From NCBI GenBank assembly GCA_941918925.1, contig OW799236.1, positions 103,680,562 to 103,744,561 on the forward strand: 64,000 nt of DNA, read 5' to 3'. The notes below the pieces were generated by a model. That model was not told where the DNA came from. It was given only the letters and a program-made list of their open reading frames with translations, and searched no databases. Numbering within the stretch: the stretch's first letter is position 1; each line of letters begins with the position of its first letter. Positions 23,650-34,739 of the stretch are shown here, one piece after another. A program made the position numbers and the translations under genes. Source of the DNA: Phyto melanocephala. Its lineage: Eukaryota > Arthropoda > Insecta > Diptera > Rhinophoridae.

Positions 23650-24450
23650 TGTACAAAATGGTATTTATCAGTCAGTGTCCCAAACGAGTTGTTGAACAAT
23701 TTTTGGAGTTGTTAAACAATCTTCAGTGAGCGCTGTAACAAAATCAAACCACTAATATTGTACTCAAGTTTGTTGAAAAGTTATCATGAGTTTAAGTCTG
23801 ATTTGGCCAAATGTGTACAACTCAATCCAAGAACATTGATTTGCTATCAACCTCAGTTAGCTCAGAAAGTGAGGGCAAGTGACCATCCAATTAATTATGA
23901 CTTCTTGGTTTCGATCTTATAGAGTTATGACCATTTAAATTTATTCGAAAAAATATTTTTTCCAGCGAGGCGCATTTTTAAATTTCCGTATATCGATATT
24001 GGAAAATCAGAACGCCAAAGTTGAGAAGCTAGTGAATCTGTAGATATTGAAAATATCTATAGCTAATAGTACAATATTTTAATCTGCTGCGAGAACCACA
24101 AAGTCCTTCTTATGAACTTTTATTAAGCTGAAATGTAAGATATAAATTTAGATAATTTTTTCTTTCAGCAGGATGACATAATATAACAAAATATGCTTAT
24201 CAGTCAATCGATCTCTTGCATATTAAGTAATATAGTCGTATATCAGAAATCTGGGAGATATTAATTGGACACATCTCTTAGCTGGGATTTCACCGCTTTA
24301 GACTTTATGTTGTTCGATCTTGTAAAATATCGATGATACTCGAATACTTTGGAAAAACCATCATATTCATTGGAGGGTAAGTTTTGGAAAATTTTATTGT
24401 CAGTTACAGTTACTTCAAGAATAGTCGAAATCTAAAATCATATTTCATTA
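23650..24450 (+). mobile_element. mariner-like transposase relic
   Basis: Old copy with no open frame, recognisable from ordered blocks on the plus strand. They are a SEAHF-like first-Asp box followed by VYRYW (about 23962-24000), an FSRMT/QQDD-like block near 24160, INWTHLLAGISPL near 24260-24300 corresponding to the usual NWPPRSCDLTPLD, and then EYFGKTIIFIGG matching the region after it. The ends were not found. Confidence 0.55.
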
Positions 24451-26170
24451 ATACTATTATTATTTGCTGGTTCTTAAAGTCAATAATTTTCCAAAACAAT
24501 TTATATTGTTTTATTTAGGTTTTCAAAAGACCTTATAGCCTTTATAGCATATAAAGGATGGACGACCTTTGATAAGCTTTTATCAAATTTGATGAAAATA
24601 AACGTTTTTTGCAGTGTTTTGAAAATGATATTTTCTATCAACAGATTAATTTAGTTTAAAGTTTCTTTGTCTTTACTACTTATCAATTAGGAGCAGAGAT
24701 TTTTTGTATGCTACAAAAAATACAAACAGCTCTGTATAAAATCAGTTTAGCTTATCATCAGAAATATTATCTCAATCTAACGTAGAACATTTTTAACAAC
24801 AGTTGTAATTTTTATCATCACTGTACAAGAGTTGTTTATTTATTATGCTGAACATTATAGTTTAACAAAATTGTTTGTGTTAAATAGTTCATGTTGCTAT
24901 TTTACCTTGAATTCATATTTTTTGTATATAGTTTTAAACATTCTTAACATTAAAATACTAAAAAAAAACTAAAAAAAAAAAACGTTTATAAACGTGTATG
25001 TTCCTGAGCCTGCTGAATTGAAGTGTAAGATTACTTGATGTATTTTATTTTTCTGATTTTTCTTTTCTACATACACCGCACATACTGTTAACATAAACTA
25101 TTCTACAACACATCTGTACACGAATGAACGTATGCATTTAAATTATTTCCAACCTATTTACGAAATTGAAGGCCATATTGCCATAGAAATATATTTACAA
25201 TATTGCTTGTATTCGACTACAAAATAAAATACTACGATATTAACATTTTAGCGTATTATTTACGTTTTTTTTCATGTATGATTTTCTTCACATTGAGTGG
25301 GCATAGAAAATTTAACAAAAATCTCTTTTACCTAAACAGATGAAGGTAAACTTTGGTTTTGATACAGTAAACTATTAGGCAACAGCAAATCCTACTTTAT
25401 TAAGACTTTGATAATAGTTGAAACTACCTTAAAGGAAACCACAAATAAGGGGTTAAAAAGTTTTAAATCTTCTTTTGATGACAATATTATTATCACTTTG
25501 AGAACATTAAAAGGAAATTATCTAATGGACGGATTATATTCAATCGTTGCAATAAAAAAAAGTTTACTTTGATAACAACTATAAACCGCTTTTAAGGTGA
25601 TTAATAATTAAGCATTGAACTGTAACCGCATACAAATTTACAACTTCCGGTCAATTACAAATCACCGCAACCATGCAAAGACGAATAATAAGGGGTGGTT
25701 GTGTATAAATTATTATTTTCAAATGTGTTTTGATAAACCTCATAAGCAATTTATAGTCCTGTAAATATTGCGCATAACAAGAATGATGAGGGTGATATGC
25801 TGTAGTTTTTAAAGTTTTAATGTTCATGATATAAATGTATATGATACGCAATTTAAAGTTATTTAAATTGCCTTAAGGAAAATTTAAATTAGGTTTAAAG
25901 GTTTAGCTAGAATACGACCAATTAAATGGTTTTCCTTAACAAATTATTTTTACTGTTTGTATTTAGCGGGACCTTATGTTATACATACATCATAATTATT
26001 TACCAATTTGCACACTGGGTTATCTGCATATTAATATTTTGGTTATGCTGCAGAAATGGTTAACTCAAAGACTCACTAGTAGCGAGCAAATTTGAACTAC
26101 ATGTATAAAATATTGGCTCATACCAGCGGTAAAAACAAAGGATAGGTAGGCCTTATAAAAGGCCTGATTA
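24451..26170. other. AT-rich non-coding stretch
   Basis: Nothing identifiable on either strand apart from homopolymer runs (for example near 24960-24982). Confidence 0.5.
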
Positions 26171-26300
26171 ATGTGCTGTTTATAGAATGCGAACGCTTAC
26201 TTTGAGTGGACGTTTTGCCTGTAATTTGTTATTGTAACAAAACAAATTACACGCAAAACGTCCACTCAAAGTAAGCGTTCGCATTCTATAAACACAACAT
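26171..26300. repeat. near-perfect hairpin with 60-bp arms and 10-nt loop
   Basis: Arms 26171-26230 and 26241-26300 are complementary at 57 of 60 positions, with a 10-base loop at 26231-26240. The arm is moderately GC-rich (for example GAATGCGAACGCTTACTTTG), unlike its surroundings. It could be a tiny foldback/MITE, a transcribed hairpin RNA locus or a recent palindromic duplication. No convincing target duplication flanks it. A pre-miRNA stem would usually be shorter and have more bulges. Confidence 0.9.
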
Positions 26301-26459
26301 AAGTCTTACTAATAAGAAACAAAGATTTAGATACCCACTGCATAATTATGGGGTCTTTCAGAATCGCTTTTAATAATGGGCTTTCTAGGAGACCTTGATA
26401 AAATACTTTATGTTACCCTTTGGAAGAATTGTTCTTAAAAACTTTCTGCTTTTCTTACA

Positions 26460-26840
26460 GTTCTAGTCAAGTTTAATATGGTCTATTTTCCCCGCCAATT
26501 ATTCCAAGCCCGTTCTCTTGCTTGTGATTTCGCTAGATGACAACGCGCGGTGTTTAACGTGAATATCTACTCAGAGGCCAATAAAACACGGTGCTCTTTG
26601 CACAGGATGATTTCAGTGCATCCACCAACGCACTCATGAATGATATTACCAGTTTAGTGTTATTCATTTTGGAACGTAACACACCCCTTGTTTAGGAGCG
26701 TAGCCATCCAGTCTATGAGTTATGGAAACCGAGCTCACGCTTTCCTCATGATTTGGGGTAATCCGCAATCATAACGAAGCTCCCCGAGGGGTCGCACTAT
26801 AGTCAGGATGGAGCCTGTGGCTTTATGCCTAATACAGTTT
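26460..26840. other. GC-richer patch of unknown origin
   Basis: About 380 bp with clearly higher GC and complexity than the flanks (for example CTCCCCGAGGGGTCGCACTA at about 26782). No long ORF in any frame, no tRNA-like boxes I can confirm, no TIR. It resembles an untranslated region of a retroelement or a SINE body, but I cannot name it. Confidence 0.5.
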
Positions 26841-27960
26841 TATACAGTATTTTTCTAAGGTTAGCAGTTTTAAACTCATTATTTAAAAGAATTACACACA
26901 ACTAAATAAAAACTTCTTCAAGTTTGAATAATTTTTGTCTCTTATTTTTTTTTAAATACAAAAATTAAAAATAAATACCTACGATTTTATCTTTATTTTT
27001 TTAATTAAAAAGTGGAGGCTTAAATATCTATACGATTTTAAGTAGAGCCTTTAGAGGCTTTCTAGACAACTTTTAAGGGATAGTACGGTAGAATGAGATA
27101 AAAAATAACTAAAAAAACGGGTAAATTTGCTTTTCAAAAGGCCTTAATTTTTAAAGACCTGATGGCTTTTACTGCTGAGATAATGCGTGTATATACACAT
27201 ACAAACGCATGTCATTAGACCCAAACACAGACAACTGGATGTCACGTGTTGGCATTATATCATACAACAACATATTGTAGGCTTTATGCAATGCTTCAAT
27301 AATTCCTATGTTACATTTCCTTTGATTGTCTTAAACTGTGACATAATTTTTTCTTTTCTTTCTTGTAGACAATCTTTAATACGTTTAAATTTCTACTTCT
27401 TAATAATCATGATTATAACACATTAATTATACACTTGTTATTTTTCATAAAGGATATTAAACACAAAGTTTTTTTATTCTGTAAAATATTTTATTCCACA
27501 AAATTGAGCTTTCTTTGAACATAAAATTTCTTAAATTGTTTCTTTTATATCCGCGATTTTGAAAAAATAAATTTTTAAGGAGAGAAATGCTACTTTAATC
27601 TCGTTAAAAAAATATTCAAACCTTTTAATGTAAGCTAATCTTCAAATAGTTCGAAATTAAAATTCCTTATAGAGGGTGCACCAAATGTAACCATGGCGTT
27701 GAAACATTTAAAACCCTTTTTTTTAATACTTTTTTTAGACTTTCGAATATACACAATGTTTTTTTTTTAATTATGAAGTATGAAAAATAATATCACTTAA
27801 ATGACCCCCGTTTTCAGCGTTGCAATAAAAAGTTCGTTCATGAGTATTTTCAATACCATCTCTGTGGCTGTACAGCTCGAATTTCTGCAACTATCTTGAC
27901 TTTGAAGTCAAGAATTATTTCGAGCATGCTCACATATATCCGCTTCTTTTAATAACCCTA

Positions 27961-27984
27961 GGTTAGGTTAGGTTAGGTTAGGTT
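27961..27984. repeat. (GGTTA)n tail, about 5 units
   Basis: A 5-bp tandem tail at the LINE's 3' end, reading AACCT/TAACC on the element strand. It has the same unit as the arthropod TTAGG telomere repeat, but its position at the retrotransposon junction explains it. Confidence 0.9.
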
Positions 27985-28117
27985 GAAAAGGAGGGGTATA
28001 AAAGCCCGAACCCATGACAGGTATACACCTATGCCCAGTTGGCATGTTGTGCGCTCCATGTGGAAAACGGAATTCCCAAACAAAAAACCATAATCATAAT
28101 TTCCCATAAATAACGGA

Positions 28118-28552
28118 CTAGTCCAAGAAACCAGTCCCCTCAATGTAACGCCTTATGGATCTCCAGTTCGAGTTCCCCAGGTATTCCAAGTTCGGCATAT
28201 TATCTACTGTAAAATTTTCGAGCCTAATATGCCCAAACGCAGGACAATGACAGAGGTAGTGTACCAGGGTCTCATCCTCTTCCTCACAAGCTCTACATGT
28301 CGTCTCCTCAGATAATCCCATGCGTGCTAAATGAGTTCTCAACTCCGTATGACCTGTAATTACACCGGTTAATTTCCTAAGTGTAGGTCTACTTAGTCTC
28401 AGAATCTCCTTTGACTTCCCAAGATTTGGGTCACCCCAGAGTGTTCTTGTCACCTTACCGACATCAGTGCTTTGCCATTTTCTGACATGTTCTTCCATTG
28501 CCCAACGTTTAAGTTCATCCTTAAATCGTTTAAGGGGTTTGGCGTTCTCCAA
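28118..28552 (-). pseudogene. LINE ORF2 C-terminal fragment (zinc-knuckle end)
   Basis: A 144-codon open stretch that is the last part of a LINE pol protein, after the RNase H domain. It shows LTGVITGHTELRTHLARMGL followed by CRACEEEDETLVHYLCHC, a CCHC-type cluster (C-x2-C-x7-H-x4-C) typical of the C-terminus of I/LOA/Jockey-type LINEs. The first Met at 28552 is not the gene's start: the element is cut off by 5' truncation two bases further upstream. It ends in a normal stop at 28118. The open frame suggests a fairly recent insertion. Clade assignment is inference. Confidence 0.85.
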
Positions 28553-29089
28553 ATAATAACCCTAAGTCAAATAAGTTGACGACTAACCTGGCAAGCGCAT
28601 CATTAATTTCCGATTTTATGCAAACTGTTTGCTATTAAACAATCTGATTTAAAAGTGTCATTGTGACCATATCCTCTTGAAACCACATCTCAGGTCTATT
28701 TTTAAGAGCAGGGCATAAAGAGTTTTTATCATTAACATATAACGCTCTTCATTTACGGCACTTCCTAATTTATTTTCTAAGAGATGTAAAGCACAATAAT
28801 ATTGTTTGAAATGTATTGCCACACCATATTGTCACCTAATAAGGTAAATTGGTTTAGTTGAAGAGACACAGATTTTTAGGTTTCCAGAATATACAGAACT
28901 GCTTATTTTCAAAGCAATTCAAATAAAAATGGGCTTCATTACTTATAATTAGATTTACAAAAAAACATAGTTTCATATGTGTTTAATTGTTGTAGTGCAA
29001 CCACAAAACTTTAACAAAAAATTCTTGCAATAATTCCAAAATTCAAATGAATTATTTAAATGCTCCATAGTGACGTACAAGTGGGGGCG

Positions 29090-29302
29090 AAGCATTTTTT
29101 ATTATATATTTTAGTAACGAGATTTCTCCATCATACTTTTAATGGAGCTTTTAAATTTCATTGGTAGAAGCATATGAGAGAACTCGGTATTAAAGTAGGC
29201 GTGTCAAAGTAATTTCTTGTAATGAACTAATATCAGATATTCCAAAATGGAGTCTCTTGTTCTTCTAAAATATTTATACATAGAAAAAATATATGAATTT
29301 AA
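29090..29302 (+). repeat. diverged unit of the composite-repeat family, left half
   Basis: Older copy of one about 280-bp unit (AGCTTTTAAATTTCATTGGT, AAAGTAGGCGTGTCAAAGTA), interrupted by composite copy 2. It resumes at 31459-31500 with GTGAAAGTAGGCGTATCACC. Confidence 0.75.
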
Positions 29303-31458
29303 AACAAGTAAGAGCACTATATTTGGCTGTGCCGAATCTTTTATACCCACCACCAATTTTATGTACATTTAAAGCACAATGTTTATTATTTTGTTAATCG
29401 CTATGGAATAATCTCTTTATAATAAAATATGTATCACTTTCTTTGTAGAGGGTGGTTAAATTTTAAGGGCTCATGTTGAAGGTGAACTACACCTAGACTT
29501 TAAATTTGTTTTCTGCATTTCATTTGACATTTCTCAATCTCAAACTTACTCAATTTGATCCGTGGAAACATACGCAAATGAGTTTAAAGTTATTCAAGTT
29601 TTTTATAAAATTGGGCGTTCAAATCAAAATGCATTTTGTGCACTTCGTAATTCTATTGATCAACATAATCGTTTAAATTCGTCCACAATCGGGTGAATTG
29701 TAAAAATATTTAAATTTCTGCAAAACAGGTCTGTAAAAAATGTTAGAAAATCTGTGAATGCCTCCTTAGATCGTTGAATTGGAACCATAGTGTGGCAAAA
29801 GAGCAGCCAACCTCGACTCATCATCATGCCCAACAATTGAGAATCAACATTGTCATTGAAAATTTGGACCATCAGATAGAGGAGTGGCGTCAAAAATAAG
29901 GGGGGGCCATTTGGTCGATATTTTGTTAAATACATAATTGAACCATACAAATATTTTCATTATAAAAAGAAATGATAATAATTTCTTTAATAATTTGTGT
30001 TTTATTTTAAATCAACATCGGCCTTTAAAATTTAACCACCCTTAATAACTTCGATATGATGGTAAAATGTTTTCGTAAATTTAGTCTTTTAGTGAAAGTA
30101 GCCGTAAAAGTATGCGTGTCAATAAAGTTTCTGCTAATAAATACAACTTAGATATTTCAATATAGTCCTTTATTTTCCCAAAAACTTTGTCAATAGAGAA
30201 ATTACATGAATTTAAGGTAAACCGTTATGTGTAGGGTAGGCGTTAAAGTGGCCGTGTCACCTAAACTTTTTGGCACAACAATAACATTGATTAGAAGGAT
30301 ATTTGTAACAAATTTCATCACCATACCTCTAATTTTGGCGGTTTAATGTGCTTTTAAATTTCATTAACGGTAGATAACGTGATAAGTGGGCGTTATAGTA
30401 TGCGTGTCAAAGTTGTTTTTGCTAATGAGTATAACTTAGATGTTTCAATATAGTCCTTTATTATTCCAAAATCTTTATTAATAGAGAAATTATATGATTT
30501 TTAGTTTAAACGTCAAATGGGAGGTGGGCGTTAAAGTGGGCGTGGCACCTTAATTTTCTGGCACAGTAATGAAATTGACTAGAAAGCTATACGTAGCAAA
30601 TTTTATCATCATACCTCTAATTTTGGCGGTTTTATGAGCTTTTTAATTTCATTAGCGGTAGATAACGTGAAAAGTGGGCGTTATAGTAGGCGTGTCAAAG
30701 TTATTTTTGCGAATGAGTACAACTTAGGTGTTTCAATATAGCCCTTTAATATTCCAAAATCTTTATTAATAGAGAAATTATATGAATTTTGAGTAAAAAG
30801 TTATATGGAAGGTTGGCGTAAAAGTGGGCGTGGCACATTGATTTTCCGTTAGAAAAAAGCGCCTCACCAAAAAGCAAAGTGTAAAAAATTTCAGAGTCGT
30901 ACATCAAATTTTGTTGCTTTTATGACGTTTTTGTTTTTAAATATAACGAAAAATACACTGTGCGGTATAAATTTTCGTACATTTTGATCGATAACTCCTC
31001 TCCTAATGCATAGATTTCAATAATTTTCGGAGAAAAATATTGCTTTAACTCAGGAAATGTATATTCAGAGTTTCATGAGTCTACGTTAATGGGTTTGGAC
31101 ACAATATCATTTTATTCGATGTTCGAAGGACACGGTTTTTTCGACCTATTCTTGCTTTTCGAGCTATAACTCTCTTCCTTACATTGCGATTTAGCCCATT
31201 TTCAATACCACACAAACCTTGTCTATAAGAAAGATTCTGGCAAAATTTGAGCCCCCTAGCTTTTTCGGTGCGACCTCTATCGTGCTTTCAACAGACGGGC
31301 AGACGGACAGACGGACGGACATAGCTAGATCGTCATCAAATCAAACCCTGATTCAGAATATATATACTTTATGTGGTCTAAAATGGATATTTCCATGTGT
31401 TACAAACGGAATGACAAAATGAATATACCCCCACCATTTTTTTAGTGGCGGGTATAAA
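29303..31458 (+). mobile_element. composite Helentron-like repeat, copy 2
   Basis: Same ends as copy 1 (ACAAGTAAGAGCACTATATT; GGTGGCGGGTATAAAA). It contains the deleted mariner at 29448-30042, three tandem units (landmarks near 30105, 30400 and 30686) and the GGACAGAC tract at 31295-31320. It sits inside an older diverged unit of the same family. Confidence 0.78.
29448..30042 (+). mobile_element. internally deleted mariner inside composite copy 2
   Basis: TA-flanked; TIRs GAGGGTGGTTAAATTTTAAG and its inverse. Same internal deletion as in copy 1 with its own small indels. Confidence 0.78.
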
Positions 31459-31509
31459 AAAGCGTGAAAGTAGGCGTATCACCTAACTTTTCTGTTGTTA
31501 GAAATCTAT

Positions 31510-32027
31510 TGACTAATAGGTAATGTACTATAAAAGTTTTATTTATTGTATTAAAAATTAATAAAGTACATTCCAAATGTTATTTTTGTTACAAGCTTTT
31601 TGTATCTTTTTTACATTTGTTCTCACAGCAACATTCTGAGGATGGTTTTATTTTATTTTAAATTAAATTTAAAAGTTAGAATATGGTTTCTTAAATATAT
31701 TACTGATTCATATTTTAAATAATTTTCAGTTTATAATTACATCAATGAATGCTACTATGCTACTGGATCATTAATCTAATTCCCCTAAAAATATGTTTGA
31801 GTAATTACCACACAGCAAACATACAAATTTACATAAATGTGTGTTACCAGCACTGTTGCCAATTACTGAGAAACTCAAAAATGCGACAATGTGATATTTT
31901 ATTTTAAAAATTATTTCAAACGTAGTTGTTTTGGAAATACTATTGTTAAATTTTTGTTTTTTTTAAATTGATCATCCTCATAATTTTTTATTTTTTTTAG
32001 CATACTATACTAAAATTTAATATGAAC
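31510..32027. other. AT-rich non-coding stretch
   Basis: No feature identified. Confidence 0.45.
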
Positions 32028-32684
32028 TGCCATGCAGTAAATATTGTTCTTTTTGCGATATTGTGGCTGAGGAGCCGTCTACCTAAACTCGTCGTCGTGC
32101 CTAACAATTGCACCTCTCAAGCTCGTCGCTGATGAACATTATATTTACATAAAGACTTGCATTTATACACTTACAACGTGCAGTTGACTCAAGAACTAAA
32201 GTATCTTGGACATTCCAAACGTCGCCAATGGTCAGAATGTTGGCAAGAAATGGCAATCGTGGATGATCACTTTTCGTAGAAAATTATCTTCTGTGATGAG
32301 GCAGCTTTCCACCTCAGTGATTGTCGAAAAACCAATGCACCCACAAGGAGTTACTGTTTGGTTCGGTTTATGGGCTGGCGACACCATCGCGCCATATTTT
32401 TTTCAAAATGAGGCCGGTCAGGCAGTTACTGTGAATGGTGTTCGCTATCGTTAGATGATAACGAACTTTTAATGGCCCGAATTGGAAGATATGGATGTGG
32501 CTGAAACAGGACGATGCCACTTGCTACACAGCTTGAGCTGCCATTTTGCCGATATTTTGTTCTATACTTAATTGAACTGTACATACTTAATGTAATTGTA
32601 TTGTAAAAAGAAATGGAAATAAATTCTTAAATAATTTCTGTTTTATTTAAAACCAACATCATCCCTTAAAATTTAACCACCCTT
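32028..32684 (+). mobile_element. 5'-truncated mariner related to the deleted copies, with catalytic part
   Basis: The right end has the TIR TTAAAATTTAACCACCCTT next to TA at 32685-32686, the same as the deleted mariners. Homology starts near 32028 (TTTTTGCGATATTGTGGC) with no left TIR. Frameshifted transposase blocks follow on the plus strand: EEPST-like and RAQQL at the start, FCDEAAFHLSDC (first Asp), then open from 32206 to 32454 in another frame with EKPMHPQGVTVWFGLWAGD and ENEAG-like/VNGVRYR, then WPELEDMDV, KQDDATCYTA (second Asp) and a jump straight to the C-terminal ADILFYT. The third-Asp region and the NKQN region are deleted. This copy shows what the MITE-like derivatives lost. Confidence 0.82.
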
Positions 32685-33298
32685 TACAAATCAAACGTAT
32701 TTGGTACATTGTTTGTAAGTACACTTCTGTGGTTTTAATGGGCAACCACGTATGTCTTAAAATCAAATTTTTCATGAGTGCTACAAAACCGTGTTAGTGC
32801 TGAACGATTTTTGAATATATAAAAAGTTACGTTGTTATGCCATTAAAATAATCGGAATGGGTCCATTTTATTTGATAATTTTTAAAACTAAGTTAAGGCA
32901 GTATAAAACCAAGCAATATGGCATTATTAGCTCAAAATCGTATAAAATGAACATACGAGGTTGCCCATGAAAACCACAGACTTATTGTTATAAAACATTT
33001 TATTAAACTATATTTGGTATATACTCATCAAACTCTATTTTATAGCTTCTGCGGCAGCTGTGCTTGCTCAACTATATAAAAGAGCGTTGCCATATTAATG
33101 AACATTTTTTATAGGCTTCTATAACAAAAATATTAAAATAGTAGTGTAACTCTTACTCGCACGTATATTTTTGCTTGTAACAAAAAGCGTAATGCTAATA
33201 ATCGCTTGTAAAAATCTTAAAATAGACTTAATTTAGATCAATATTAAATCCAGCCTCCTAAAGAAATTAAAACAGAATATATTAAAATTATACATACC

Positions 33299-33976
33299 TT
33301 TTTATACCCTTCACAGAGTGAAAAGGGTATATATAGGTTTGTCATTCCGTGTGAAATTTCTACAATTTTCAGTTCCGACCCCATAAAGCATATATTTTCT
33401 GAAAGCTTATGAATAGGGGAGTCGATTAAGCTCTGTCAGTCTGTCAGTCTGCCCGTCTACCCGTCGTCCGAGTGTTGGTTGAAATCAACTATTAAAAGCA
33501 ACCATATCTTCCACAGATCTGTGTATAGTAGCAATCTTCTAGAAATATCCGGGAATGAATTGCTATTCAAATTCAGCACAATCGACCCATAACTTTCTGA
33601 TCTATGAGCAAAAAACCACCTTAATTTTTTTTCACAAAAACAACATAACAACAACAACATACATACGTACAAACGTGTATACTGGTTAGAGTAAACGTGG
33701 CATCGAACTCCAGCTGAGCCCAAAAAAATTTTTTTTTTATTTTTTTAATATTTTTTTTTATTGGTTTTTTTAATTTTTTTTTTATTTTTTTTTAACATAC
33801 ATAATTAAATTTTTAATTCTACAATGGGTTGTTTTTATATATGTATGTGTTTTATATATGTATGTACGTATTTCATATGAGATGAATGGTGATACAAACT
33901 ACTGTTATTGCATGACTACACGTTGTGAAGGGTATATAAGATTCGGCATGGCCGAATATAGCACTCTTACTTGTTT
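33299..33976 (-). mobile_element. mini-me / DINE-1-like Helentron
   Basis: About 680 bp from TTTTTATACCCTTCACAGAG to AAGGGTATATAAGATTCGGC, then GCCGAATATAGCACTCTTAC and TTGTTT. It has subterminal inverted repeats (TATACCCTTCACAG with GTGAAGGGTATATA), a (GTCT/GTCA/GTCC) tract at 33435-33470 and an A/T-rich core with a poly-T stretch (33728-33795). These are features of mini-me/DINE-1 elements in flies. It shares its hairpin end with the composite family, so the two are probably related. Confidence 0.8.
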
Positions 33977-33979
33977 AAT

Positions 33980-34738
33980 TCATAAACGTACAAGAAAACT
34001 TTAAGCTTTAGCTTAGAAGGTAAAATTAGAGGCCATAATTCGGAATGTGGTGATAAATGTTAGCCCTGTTTGATGATTAAAAATTTTTATATAAAAAAGA
34101 AGCATTTTTTTTATAAAAAAGCTGTAATATTTTACATGTCAAAAATATTAAAAAAATAACAAACCTTTTCTTTTTTTTTAACAAATCTGGTATTTTACTT
34201 TACAACATTTTTTTATTATAACAAAAACCTTATATATTATAATCCAAAAAAAAATTAACTAAGAACATAAGAGAAATTAAAAGTATATAAAAGAGATCAT
34301 GTAAGCAAAATATCGTATTAAAACATTCAGGGTATCCATGCACATTGGTTTACTGTAGAACACTATCTTGTTTTGAGTTTACCCCAAGAATATTTTGAAT
34401 AATTTCCCGTAATAGCCAAGACAGTTTTCGAATATGTTTTAAGTGAGATAAAACTAGTTCTCTCGATAGCTACTTTTAAAGAATGTTCTCTTAAAGTATT
34501 TTCAAAATCTCTGGAGGATTTGAGAAGTACAAATGTGTTTGTAAATAACTGTGGAGACATGTCTGCATAAAATTACATAGAGATTTCGGTAACACTAATG
34601 TGTATTAACTTTTCATGTATTGCATTACATAAACAAATATGTTTACGTATATGTTGAAAATTTCCAATAAGCTTATTTGCAAAAAAAAAGAAAATAAGCT
34701 AAATTTAATTAAAAATCTGAAACAAGAAATAAAAGAAA
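33980..34738. other. AT-rich non-coding stretch
   Basis: No gene or repeat identified. The 65-codon ORF at 34363-34560 (-) has no recognised motif. Confidence 0.4.
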
Positions 34739-34739
34739 A

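Larger units (their letters stand above)
27961..28554 (-). mobile_element. 5'-truncated LINE insertion with target duplication
   Basis: The insertion is flanked by AATAACCCTA at 27951-27960 and again at 28555-28564, a 10-bp target-site duplication. The element is on the minus strand: its coding end lies at 28118-28552, then a 3' UTR, and it finishes in four to five GGTTA repeats (27961-27984). Truncation at the 5' side and a short tandem tail at the 3' side are the signature of target-primed reverse transcription by non-LTR retrotransposons. Confidence 0.9.
27671..29080 (-). mobile_element. mariner-like relic split by a LINE
   Basis: A probable tip GAGGGTGCACCAAATG follows TA at 27669-27670. 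On the minus strand the lower part (27790-27950) reads a C-terminal mariner pattern: IVAEIRAVQPQ, then a GGHL-like block and IIFHTS-like ending. The upper part (28880-28980) reads a SNEAHFYLN-like box followed by ENKQFCIF, matching the first-Asp box and NKQN motif. The two parts are separated by the LINE at 27961-28554, whose target duplication proves that it landed in this relic. The upper end near 29080 is approximate. Confidence 0.6.

Noticed and set aside
27961..27984. (TTAGG)n telomere repeat
   Set aside because: Only about five units, lying exactly at the 3' junction of a LINE with a target duplication; a retrotransposon tail explains it.
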